64,000 nt of DNA, from contig JAGIAZ010000013.1 of the NCBI GenBank assembly GCA_017744605.1, positions 1 through 64,000 on the forward strand, in the 5' to 3' direction. Within the stretch, counting starts at the first letter, position 1. Every line of letters begins with the position of its first letter. The translations under genes were made by a program, and so were the position numbers. The stretch comes from Sphingobium sp. (lineage in GTDB: Bacteria; Pseudomonadota; Alphaproteobacteria; Sphingomonadales; Sphingomonadaceae). The notes below the pieces were generated by a model. That model had not been told where the DNA came from and searched no databases. It saw only the letters and a list, made by a program, of their open reading frames with translations. Of the stretch, positions 1-7,002 are shown one piece after another.

Positions 1-8
1 AGGCGGCG

Positions 9-497
9 ATGCCCCAATTTAATTTCGCCCATTTCCTGCCCCAGATGGTGTGGCTCGCGGCTTTCTTCGCGATCCTCTACTTCGTGGTCGTGCGCGCCAC
101 ACTGCCGAAGCTCGGCAATGTGATGCAGGAGCGCGAGGACAAGGTGCTGGGCGATCTCGAGGCGGCGCAGGCCGCCAAGGCCGAATCCGATAGCGTGGCG
201 GAGGCCTATCAGGCATCGCTGCGCAAGGCGCAGGACGAGGCGCGTGCGCTGCTCGCTGGAGCCCGCTCGGATGCCCAGAAGGGCGTCGAGGCACAGCTTT
301 ACGAGGTCGACGCCGCGCTCGGTGCCAAGGCCGAGGCCGCTCAGGCGGCCCTCGACGTGGCCCGTGCCAAGGCCGCCGGCGAGATCCAGGGCATTGCCGC
401 GGACGCAGCCGGCTCGATCGTCGAGCGTCTGACCGGCATTCGCCCGGCCGATGACAAGGCGAAGGCGGCCGCCAAGGCCGCGCTGGCCAAGGCCTGA
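9..497 (+). CDS. atpF': F0F1 ATP synthase subunit b'
   Basis: This is one of the two unlike b-type stator subunits of the membrane F0 sector. They form the peripheral stalk that stops the F1 head from rotating during ATP synthesis. The 162-residue product has one N-terminal membrane helix (about residues 11-31, after MPQFNFAHFLPQ). The rest is a long Ala/Glu/Lys/Arg-rich coiled coil ending in alanines and lysines. The ATG follows AGGCGG directly at the window edge. The next gene, the second b subunit, starts 11 bp downstream. A split b'/b pair is usual in photosynthetic and many alphaproteobacterial lineages. Gene order suggests atpB and atpE lie just outside the window. The family call is firm; b' rather than b rests on its being the first and shorter copy. 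Confidence 0.93.
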   Translation: MPQFNFAHFLPQMVWLAAFFAILYFVVVRATLPKLGNVMQEREDKVLGDLEAAQAAKAESDSVAEAYQASLRKAQDEARALLAGARSDAQKGVEAQLYEVDAALGAKAEAAQAALDVARAKAAGEIQGIAADAAGSIVERLTGIRPADDKAKAAAKAALAKA

Positions 498-508
498 GGG
501 AGTTCGTC

Positions 509-1060
509 ATGGCCGAAGAAACAACCGCAATGACCGAGGCCCATGGTGGCGCGCACGGTGAGCATGTCGAAGCGACGTTGCTGGGGCTGGGTGCTGAAGG
601 CTGGGTCTATGTCGGTCTCACCATCTTCCTGCTGCTCGCGATCTTCGTCGCCAAGGCGCCGCAGAGGATCATGACGGCGCTCGATGCGCGCATCGCGGAG
701 ACGGTGAAGGCATTGAACGAGGCCAAGGCGCTCCGTGCCGAAGCCGAGGCATTGCTCGCCGATGCCCAGGCCAAGCAGGCGCAGAGCAAGAAGGACGCCG
801 AGGCGATCATCGCTCAGGCCAAACTGGAAGCCGAGGACATGGTCGCTGCTCTTAAGAGCAGCACTGCCGAACTGATCGGCCGTCGTCAGAAGATGGCGGA
901 GGACAAGATCGCCGCTGCCGAACGCACCGCCGTGGCCGGCCTGCGTGCCCAGGCTGCCAAGGCCGCGACCGCCGCCGCCGCGACGCTGATCGGCCAGGTC
1001 CATGACGCGAAGGCCGACAAGGGCCTGATCGACGAGACGATCGGCACGCTTTCGCACTGA
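509..1060 (+). CDS. atpF: F0F1 ATP synthase subunit b
   Basis: This is the second b-type subunit of the F0 peripheral stalk, which would pair with b' from the gene just upstream. The 183-residue product has a short polar, His-rich N-terminus. One membrane helix follows (about residues 31-49, GWVYVGLTIFLLLAIFVAK). The remainder is an extended charged coiled coil with a run of Ala/Lys/Glu heptads, the usual form and length for alphaproteobacterial AtpF. The gene ends the operon: a stem-loop with a T tract lies about 30 bp after the stop, and the next gene is on the other strand. Confidence 0.94.
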   Translation: MAEETTAMTEAHGGAHGEHVEATLLGLGAEGWVYVGLTIFLLLAIFVAKAPQRIMTALDARIAETVKALNEAKALRAEAEALLADAQAKQAQSKKDAEAIIAQAKLEAEDMVAALKSSTAELIGRRQKMAEDKIAAAERTAVAGLRAQAAKAATAAAATLIGQVHDAKADKGLIDETIGTLSH

Positions 1061-1089
1061 GCGAGACTGGATTTCGACCGGGATGAAAG

Positions 1090-1118
1090 GCCGGGCTGGA
1101 TGACCAGTCCGGCTTTTT
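1090..1118 (+). terminator. Rho-independent terminator of the atp operon
   Basis: A 10-bp GC-rich stem (GCCGGGCTGG with CCAGTCCGGC, one G-T pair) encloses a 4-nt loop and is followed by five T residues. It lies just after atpF and before the 3' end of the convergent gene. Confidence 0.8.
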
Positions 1119-1122
1119 GCGA

Positions 1123-1536
1123 TCAGTGCCGTTTCGTGGGTGCGCGATCGCGCCCGAACGGGTCGCCGAGCACGGATTCGGTGTGCAAGGCGCACTGCCA
1201 TTGGCCGTCGCGCTTGATCCATGTGGAGGCGTCTGCCGCGTCCATCGTCAATGGTTCGCCGTCGAGGATCAGTCGTTCCGAAACCTTGTAGCCGATCACG
1301 GCAACGTCGGGCGCCGGGAATTCGACCTGGACGTCGCTGAACGTGTAGCTCTCCAGCGTCCATTTTCCCTCGCGCATCATCTTTCCGAAGGCTTGATTGT
1401 CGATCGTCGCGGCTCCCTGCGCGCCGGTGACGATGGACTTGTCGGCCATCATCGCCGTGGCGGTTTCGACATCCTTGTCGATCATGGTCTTCCAGAAGCG
1501 GTTTTCGAGATCGATGATTTCCTGCTTGTCGGACAT
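1123..1536 (-). CDS. NTF2-like (DUF4440/SnoaL-type) small protein
   Basis: The 137-residue product looks like a single cone-shaped NTF2 domain. It opens with MSDKQEIIDLENRFWKTM, a long helix holding the common E..FW pattern. An MMADKSIVTG segment, beta strands and a C-terminal GQWQCALHTESVLGDPF strand follow. These are hallmarks of DUF4440/SnoaL-like proteins, which bind small ligands or act as isomerases. No signal peptide is visible, so it is probably cytosolic. GGAG sits at a good distance before the ATG. It stands alone on this strand, so the neighbours give no hint of the substrate. The fold family is likely; the function is unknown. Confidence 0.75.
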   Translation of the reverse strand: MSDKQEIIDLENRFWKTMIDKDVETATAMMADKSIVTGAQGAATIDNQAFGKMMREGKWTLESYTFSDVQVEFPAPDVAVIGYKVSERLILDGEPLTMDAADASTWIKRDGQWQCALHTESVLGDPFGRDRAPTKRH

Positions 1537-1695
1537 GGCGAAGCTCCTTCACTGACGAACCGCCAACGCCCGGACGTGTCGCCGGTTCCGCGTCGTCGGG
1601 CCGATTATGCCCCTCGTCACGAACATGGGTGACGAAAGCGATTTCAGCTGTCAGAAGAGAGCAATCGATGAAGGACCAAAGTCCGGGAGAGGGAA

Positions 1696-2091
1696 TTGCG
1701 GCACTATCTTGCATGGGCGGGCGCGTGTGCCCTGTCGATCTGCGCCACGGGGGCGCCGGCGCATCACAGCATGGCCATGTTCGACCAGACCAGAACGGTC
1801 AAGCTGACCGGCACGGTCCGTGAGTTCCAGTGGACCAATCCACATTGTTACATTCAGCTGCTCGTCAAGGACGCGTCCGGCAAGGACGTGGAGTGGAGCC
1901 TCGAAATGGGCGCTCCGATGTACCTCTATGCCGCTGGCTGGCGCCCGACGACGCTCAAGAGCGGCGCGGCGATCACCGTGACCGTCAACCCGCTCAAGGA
2001 CGGCAAGCCCGGCGCCGTGATCGTCACCGCGACGATGGCGGACGGCAAGCCGATCGGGAAGGGCGTCCCGCTCAGCAAGGCATCCTCGTGA
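1696..2091 (+). CDS. exported DUF6152 family protein
   Basis: The 131-residue protein has a signal peptide (about residues 1-22) with the mature chain starting at a His-His-Ser motif, AHHSMAMFD. A single beta-rich domain follows, with the features GTVREFQWTNPHCYIQL and MGAPMYLYAAGW, which match DUF6152. The function of that family is unknown. The exposed HH near the new N-terminus and later histidine could bind metal, but this is inference. I chose the TTG at 1696 because GGGAGAGGG sits just before it and no in-frame ATG gives a signal peptide. Its stop overlaps the GTG of the next gene, so the two are almost certainly cotranscribed and translationally coupled. Confidence 0.72.
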   Translation: MRHYLAWAGACALSICATGAPAHHSMAMFDQTRTVKLTGTVREFQWTNPHCYIQLLVKDASGKDVEWSLEMGAPMYLYAAGWRPTTLKSGAAITVTVNPLKDGKPGAVIVTATMADGKPIGKGVPLSKASS

Positions 2092-2879
2092 GGCGCGCGG
2101 CGGCGTTGATGGCGGCCGCATTGCTCGCGGCCGGACCGGTGTTGGCCAGGGACGCGACGCCCGCAGCGCGCGCGAAGGCCTTCGCCAAGCTGCCGGACTG
2201 GACCGGCTACTGGCTGACCGAGAATGACGAGACCTCGATCGGCGGTCTCGCGGAGCGGTCGGTCCAGGCGAAAGAGACCGGCGCGAACACTGGGCCGCGC
2301 GCGGTCATGTCGCTTTTTGGCTTCGCTGCGCCCTGGAACGAGGAAGGTAAGAAGCGTCAGGCGGCGGCGCGTGCCGGCAGTGCGCGCGGCGCGCAGGGCT
2401 GGGGCTATCCGGTGATGATGAATGCGGCCGCGCCGATCCAGTTCATCGTGACGCCCGAAGAAGTGCTCATCATCAACGCCTATCGCGACGTGCGCCACAT
2501 TTACACGGACGGTCGCAAACTGCCCTCGGCCGACGACAGCTGGCCCACCGTATGGGGCGAATCCGTCGGACATTGGGAAGGCGACACGCTGGTGGTCGAG
2601 ACCTTCCAGGTGAAGAATCCCAATTATTATTTCCACGGCTCGCCGCCGCTCTCCGAGGAGGCGCGTTATATCGAGCGCATCCGCAGGGTCGGAAATCGGA
2701 TCACCGACGAGTTCACGATCACCGATCCGGTGACGCTGACGGGTCCGTGGAAGGCGTTGGTCACCTATCAGCCCGCCGAGGGCTTCGACCGGATGATTTC
2801 CATCGAATTCGACAATGACCGCACCGACTATAGCGGCGCCGGGACCGGCGGGATCAAGCCGCCGTCCGACGAGAAATAA
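2088..2879 (+). CDS. exported hypothetical protein (GHWEGDTLVVET family)
   Basis: The 263-residue protein begins at a GTG that overlaps the stop of the DUF6152 gene. Residues 1-20 (VRRAAALMAAALLAAGPVLA) form a signal peptide; an ATG seven codons later is an alternative start. The mature part has LPDWTGYW near its N-terminus and GHWEGDTLVVETF around residue 161. Next come an ERIRR strand and TITDPVTLTGPWKA. The same GHWEG-TLV-ET and DPVTLT-P modules recur in the protein at 47180-48277, so the two are distant paralogues. I know the type as uncharacterised periplasmic proteins of sphingomonads and give no biochemical function. It sits between a DUF6152 and an SMP-30 gene in one operon. Confidence 0.7.
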   Translation: MRRAAALMAAALLAAGPVLARDATPAARAKAFAKLPDWTGYWLTENDETSIGGLAERSVQAKETGANTGPRAVMSLFGFAAPWNEEGKKRQAAARAGSARGAQGWGYPVMMNAAAPIQFIVTPEEVLIINAYRDVRHIYTDGRKLPSADDSWPTVWGESVGHWEGDTLVVETFQVKNPNYYFHGSPPLSEEARYIERIRRVGNRITDEFTITDPVTLTGPWKALVTYQPAEGFDRMISIEFDNDRTDYSGAGTGGIKPPSDEK

Positions 2880-2899
2880 GGCATGTCCGGGGAGAACGC

Positions 2900-3928
2900 A
2901 TGACCAACAGGATTGTTATGGCGAAGGCCGCGCTGCTGGGTCTCGCCGCATCGCTGGCGCTGGCTGCGCCGTTGAGCGCGCAGCTTCTCGCCGGCGAGAA
3001 GGCCACGACCATCACTGCCATCCCCGGCGTCATCGCCGGCAACGCGAAATGGGAACGCGCCTGGTCCGGCCCGATGACCGCAGACGGCATGAGCGGCACG
3101 GGCGACGGCTCGATCTATTTCGCGCAGGAGCAGAGCAACTCGATCTGGAAGCTGCGGCCGGACGGGCAGAATTTCGTGCAATGGCCTTATATCTACGGCG
3201 CCGGCGCGGTCTCCGTCGATGCGGCGGGACGCGTGTTCACGGTCGAGCGTACCTGCACGGACCCGGGCCTGCGGCCTGTGTCGAGCGCCTGCGCCGACAA
3301 TACCCGCGTCGTCCAGCTGACGCCCGAGCGCAAGGTGCTGGCCAGCGCCTTCGCTGACGGCAAGACACTCGGCCGCCTCAACGACGTCGCCGCCGATGGA
3401 TATGGTGGTGCCTTCTTCACGCAGACGGGCGTCTATCATGTCGGCGCCGACGGCAAGGTGAGCGTCGTCGCGGAAGGCAACGGCCTGTTCACCAACGGCC
3501 TCGTGATGAGCACCGACAACAAGACGCTCTATGTCACCAATCGCACGACGATCTTGGCCTTCGATGTCGGAGCGGACGGCAGCACCTCGAACCGCCGCGA
3601 CTTCGCGACGCTCGGCAGCGAGCCGCAGGGCAGCTTCGGCGCCGACGGTCTGGCGGTCGACAGCGAGGGTCGGCTCTATGCCACGGCGGGCGCGGGCATC
3701 TATGTGTTCGACAAGGCCGGCAAGCAGCTCGGCGTGATCCCGACCCCGCGCGCGCCGATCACGCTTGCCTTTGCCGGTGCCGACAGGAAGACGCTGTATG
3801 TCGGGATGATGGGAGCGGTGACGCCCGAGGGCCAAGCCTGGACAACGCCGCAGGGCGTTCGCAACGTCGCCATGACTGTCTATAGGATGAAGATGCTTGC
3901 TTCCGGGCCGAAGGATCGCCCGAAATAA
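2900..3928 (+). CDS. exported SMP-30/gluconolactonase/LRE family protein
   Basis: The 342-residue product is a predicted six-bladed beta-propeller of the SMP-30/gluconolactonase family, whose members hydrolyse lactones or related esters with a divalent metal. A signal peptide covers about residues 1-28, so it acts in the periplasm. Family features are RLNDVAADGYGGAFFT, NGLVMSTDNKTLYVTN and FGADGLAVDSEGRLYAT, which hold the Asn/Asp residues expected at the central metal site. GGGGAG lies before the ATG. It is third in an apparent operon, 20 bp after its neighbour. The substrate cannot be read from the sequence; the fold call is strong. Confidence 0.82.
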   Translation: MTNRIVMAKAALLGLAASLALAAPLSAQLLAGEKATTITAIPGVIAGNAKWERAWSGPMTADGMSGTGDGSIYFAQEQSNSIWKLRPDGQNFVQWPYIYGAGAVSVDAAGRVFTVERTCTDPGLRPVSSACADNTRVVQLTPERKVLASAFADGKTLGRLNDVAADGYGGAFFTQTGVYHVGADGKVSVVAEGNGLFTNGLVMSTDNKTLYVTNRTTILAFDVGADGSTSNRRDFATLGSEPQGSFGADGLAVDSEGRLYATAGAGIYVFDKAGKQLGVIPTPRAPITLAFAGADRKTLYVGMMGAVTPEGQAWTTPQGVRNVAMTVYRMKMLASGPKDRPK

Positions 3929-4063
3929 GCCTGCGCGCCAGGTGTGGGGCGCTTGACGCAGCGTCTGGAGGCCGGTGCGGGGCTTTGGGGCCCGCTTCCG
4001 AATGGCTGCGGACAAGGTGAACCCGCAAGCCTCCTGCGTCCTGAACGTCGCCAGAGGCCGATC

Positions 4064-4175
4064 CATCGATGTAGAACCGCTCGTCATTGCGAGCCCGGCT
4101 TCAGCTGGGCGAAGCAATCCAGGAGCTGGCGAGATCGGCCAGGATTGCCGCGCGACTTCGTGGTTCGCGATGACG
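4064..4175. repeat. dispersed REP-like element, copy 1 (REP-1)
   Basis: It starts with CATCGATG and holds CGTCATTGCGAGCCCGGC, GCGAAGCAATCC, GGATTGCCGCGCGACTTCG and a closing GCGATGACG. Internal inverted segments would form hairpins. A second copy lies in the opposite orientation near 36895-37006. The gap 3929-4252 between convergent genes holds this element and nothing else I can identify. Confidence 0.75.
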
Positions 4176-4252
4176 CTTCAGCTCTGCTGAAGCCGAGTCT
4201 GGCGGTTCGCCGGCGCATGCACGGCGCCCTTATTAAACAGGCCTGTCCGTCC

Positions 4253-4993
4253 CTATTTGGGCTTGCGGAACAGGAAGATGAATTGATCGGTCTTGCCGCG
4301 GATGCCGGGGTCGAAAACCAGCTTGTCCTTGGGGTCGGCGGGATTGGCGAGCAGTCGGCTTGAGCCGACATAGCGGAAGCCGACGCTTTCGATCTCCGTG
4401 CGCGCGGCGCCGGGATCGATGCGATGCAGGCTATTGGGTGCCTTGAAGCCCGGATCGCTGTTCGCTGCATGGTCGATGACCAGGAAAAGCCCGCCGGGCT
4501 TCAGGGCCTCGTACAGCCTCTTCGTCGTGACGGTCGCATTGTCCGCGGGGGAGAGGTTGAGGTGTAGATCGTGATAATTCTGCACGGTGATGATCGCGTC
4601 GAGCGGCTCGGGAAAAGCGACCTCCTGCCATGGCGTGGTCACGGCGCTCGCATTGCCGTGCGCGGCGACGGCGGCCTTCTGCTCCTCGCCATATGCGGGG
4701 CGCAGCTTCACGAATTCGCTCGACTGATAGCCATAGACATGGCCCTTCGGCCCGACGAGCGGCGAGAGGATATGGGTCCAATAGCCCGCGCCCATCATGA
4801 AATCGGCGACCTTCATGCCCGGCTTGATCCCGGCAAAGGCCAGAATCTCGCCGGGATGGCTGCGCGCGTCACGGGCCTTGTCGGCGGCGGGACGGCCCGG
4901 ATCGGCGAGCGCGGCCTTGATCGCCGGCGTGACGGTCTGGGCGGCGAGCGGCGCGGCGGCCAGCAGCGCGAGGATGGTCAGGCCGGTCTTCAT
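4253..4993 (-). CDS. exported class I SAM-dependent methyltransferase-like protein
   Basis: The 246-residue product has a clear signal peptide (MKTGLTILALLAAAPLAAQ). It then has a Rossmann methyltransferase domain with motif I as GMKVADFMMGAGYWT and later AIITVQNYHDLH and LKPGGLFLVIDHAA. The pattern is that of a class I SAM methyltransferase family whose members often carry leader peptides. An exported SAM-dependent enzyme is puzzling because SAM is cytosolic, so either the leader is a membrane anchor or the protein has another role. The start at 4993 is preceded by GGGGAG; a longer upstream frame lacks the leader at its N-terminus. It is divergent from uvrC. Confidence 0.75.
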   Translation of the reverse strand: MKTGLTILALLAAAPLAAQTVTPAIKAALADPGRPAADKARDARSHPGEILAFAGIKPGMKVADFMMGAGYWTHILSPLVGPKGHVYGYQSSEFVKLRPAYGEEQKAAVAAHGNASAVTTPWQEVAFPEPLDAIITVQNYHDLHLNLSPADNATVTTKRLYEALKPGGLFLVIDHAANSDPGFKAPNSLHRIDPGAARTEIESVGFRYVGSSRLLANPADPKDKLVFDPGIRGKTDQFIFLFRKPK

Positions 4994-5060
4994 ATACGTC
5001 TCTCCCCTGGTCGACATCGCCCGGTTGCCCCGTGGCCTGGCCGCGCCTAAATCCGACGGC

Positions 5061-6977
5061 ATGGCCGAACGCCCCTCATCCCCGGATCGCTTCAACGAGG
5101 AGCGCGCCACTTATACGGTGCGCGGCAGCGACACGCCAGATATCGAAGCAGGCGTCGCCGCCATTCGCGAGACGATCAAGACGCTGCCCACGCGCCCCGG
5201 CGTCTATCGCATGCAGGATGCGCGCGGTGACGTTCTCTATGTCGGCAAGGCGCGAGCCCTGCGCCATCGCGTGACCAATTACACGCAGGTCGACCGCCTG
5301 CCCAAGCGCCTTCAGCGCATGGTTGCGCAGACCCGCTCGATGACGATCGTCACCACGGAAAGCGAAGCCGAGGCGCTGCTGCTCGAGGCGCAGCTCATCA
5401 AGCGGTTCAGACCGCCCTACAATGTGCTGCTGCGCGACGACAAAAGCTTCCCCTTCATCCTGCTGCGCGAGGATCATGTGTTTCCGCGCGTCCAGCTCCA
5501 TCGCGGCGCACGCAAGATCAAGGGGCAATATTACGGCCCATTCGCGGGGGCGGGGCAGGTCCGGCGGACGCTGAACGCGCTCCAGAAGCTTTTCCTGCTG
5601 CGCAGCTGCACGGACAGCTTCTTCGCCAATCGCTCGCGGCCCTGCCTGCTTTACCAGATTCGCCGTTGCTCGGCGCCTTGCGTCGGCCGGATCGACGAGG
5701 CCAGCTACAATGAGCTGGTGCAGGATGCGCAGGATTTCCTCGGCGGGAAGTCGACCAAGGTGCAGGCCAAGCTCGGTGATGCCATGACGGCAGCCGCGGA
5801 GGCCCTCGATTTCGAACTGGCCACGGTCTACCGGGACAGGCTGAAGGCGCTGACTTTCATCCAGGGCAGCCAGGCGATCAATGCCGAGGGCCTGGGCGAT
5901 GCCGATATTTTCGCGCTCGCCAGCAAGGAGGGCGGCATGTGCATCCAGGCCTTCTTCATCCGCGGCGGACAGAATTGGGGCCATCGCAGCTTTTTCCCCG
6001 TGCACACGGCGGACGTGGGCGAGGATGAGGTGCTCATGCAGTTCATGGCGCAATTCTACGAGGATGTGCCGCCGGCGCCGCTGGTGCTCTGCGATCGCGA
6101 GCCGGCCGAAGTCGATCTGATCGCGGAAGCGCTCACCCAGCGCATCGGGCGCAAGGTGCGGATCGAGGTGCCGCAGCGTGGCAGCCGGGTGAAGCTCATC
6201 AAGCAGGCGCAGCGCAACGCGGTCGAGGCGCTGGAGCGGCGCCAGGCCGAAAGCAGCGCGACCGGCAAGGCGCTCAACGAAATGGCCGATCTCTTCGCGC
6301 TTGAAGGACCGCCCGACCGCATCGAGGTCTACGACAACAGCCACATTCAGGGCACCAGCGCGCTGGGTGCCATGATCGTCGCCGGGCCGGAGGGCTTCCG
6401 CAAGAACGCCTATCGCAAGTTCAACATCAAGCAGGCCGCGACCGACGACGATTTCGCGATGATGCGCGAGGTGTTCGAACGGCGCTTCGGGCGCGCGAAG
6501 GATGAGGATCCCAATCGCGATTCAGGCGAATGGCCGGATCTTGTGCTCGTCGATGGCGGTCGCGGCCAACTCAACGCCGCGCGGCAGATCCTCGAGGAAC
6601 TGGGCATCGAGGATGTGCCGATGGTGGGCGTCGCCAAGGGACCGCATCATGGCCGCGAAGGCCGCGAGGTCTTCCACTTGCTCGACGGGCGCGAACTGAC
6701 GCTGCCGGTCAATCATCCGGTGCTGTTCTATCTCCAGCGGCTGCGCGACGAGGCGCACCGCTTCGCCATCGGCGCGCACCGGCAGAAGCGTGCCAGGACG
6801 ATCACGGTCAGCTCGCTGGACGAGGTTCCGGGCATCGGCCCGGCGCGGAAGAAAGCGCTGCTCATGCACTTCGGCACCGCCAAGGCGGTCCGCAACGCCA
6901 GCCTCGACGATCTCCAGCGGGCCCCCGGCGTGTCGGCGGCGGTGGCGCAGACGGTCTACGATTATTTCCACGGCTGA
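5061..6977 (+). CDS. uvrC: excinuclease ABC subunit UvrC
   Basis: UvrC makes both incisions in nucleotide excision repair after UvrA and UvrB have marked the lesion. The 638-residue protein has all domains in order. The GIY-YIG nuclease comes first (PTRPGVYRMQDARGDVLYVGKAR, about residues 50-75). A cysteine-rich patch (CLLYQIRRCSAPCVG) and the UVR UvrB-binding segment (ALDFELATVYRDRLKAL) follow. The RNase H-like endonuclease has EVYDNSHIQG and LVLVDGGRGQLNAA. Tandem helix-hairpin-helix motifs (VPGIGPARKKALL and APGVSAAVAQTVYDYF) end the chain. The ATG at 5061 gives the normal length. No LexA-type box was seen just upstream. Confidence 0.97.
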   Translation: MAERPSSPDRFNEERATYTVRGSDTPDIEAGVAAIRETIKTLPTRPGVYRMQDARGDVLYVGKARALRHRVTNYTQVDRLPKRLQRMVAQTRSMTIVTTESEAEALLLEAQLIKRFRPPYNVLLRDDKSFPFILLREDHVFPRVQLHRGARKIKGQYYGPFAGAGQVRRTLNALQKLFLLRSCTDSFFANRSRPCLLYQIRRCSAPCVGRIDEASYNELVQDAQDFLGGKSTKVQAKLGDAMTAAAEALDFELATVYRDRLKALTFIQGSQAINAEGLGDADIFALASKEGGMCIQAFFIRGGQNWGHRSFFPVHTADVGEDEVLMQFMAQFYEDVPPAPLVLCDREPAEVDLIAEALTQRIGRKVRIEVPQRGSRVKLIKQAQRNAVEALERRQAESSATGKALNEMADLFALEGPPDRIEVYDNSHIQGTSALGAMIVAGPEGFRKNAYRKFNIKQAATDDDFAMMREVFERRFGRAKDEDPNRDSGEWPDLVLVDGGRGQLNAARQILEELGIEDVPMVGVAKGPHHGREGREVFHLLDGRELTLPVNHPVLFYLQRLRDEAHRFAIGAHRQKRARTITVSSLDEVPGIGPARKKALLMHFGTAKAVRNASLDDLQRAPGVSAAVAQTVYDYFHG

Positions 6978-7002
6978 CGGTGCACCCGCTTTCGCGGGAG
7001 CC

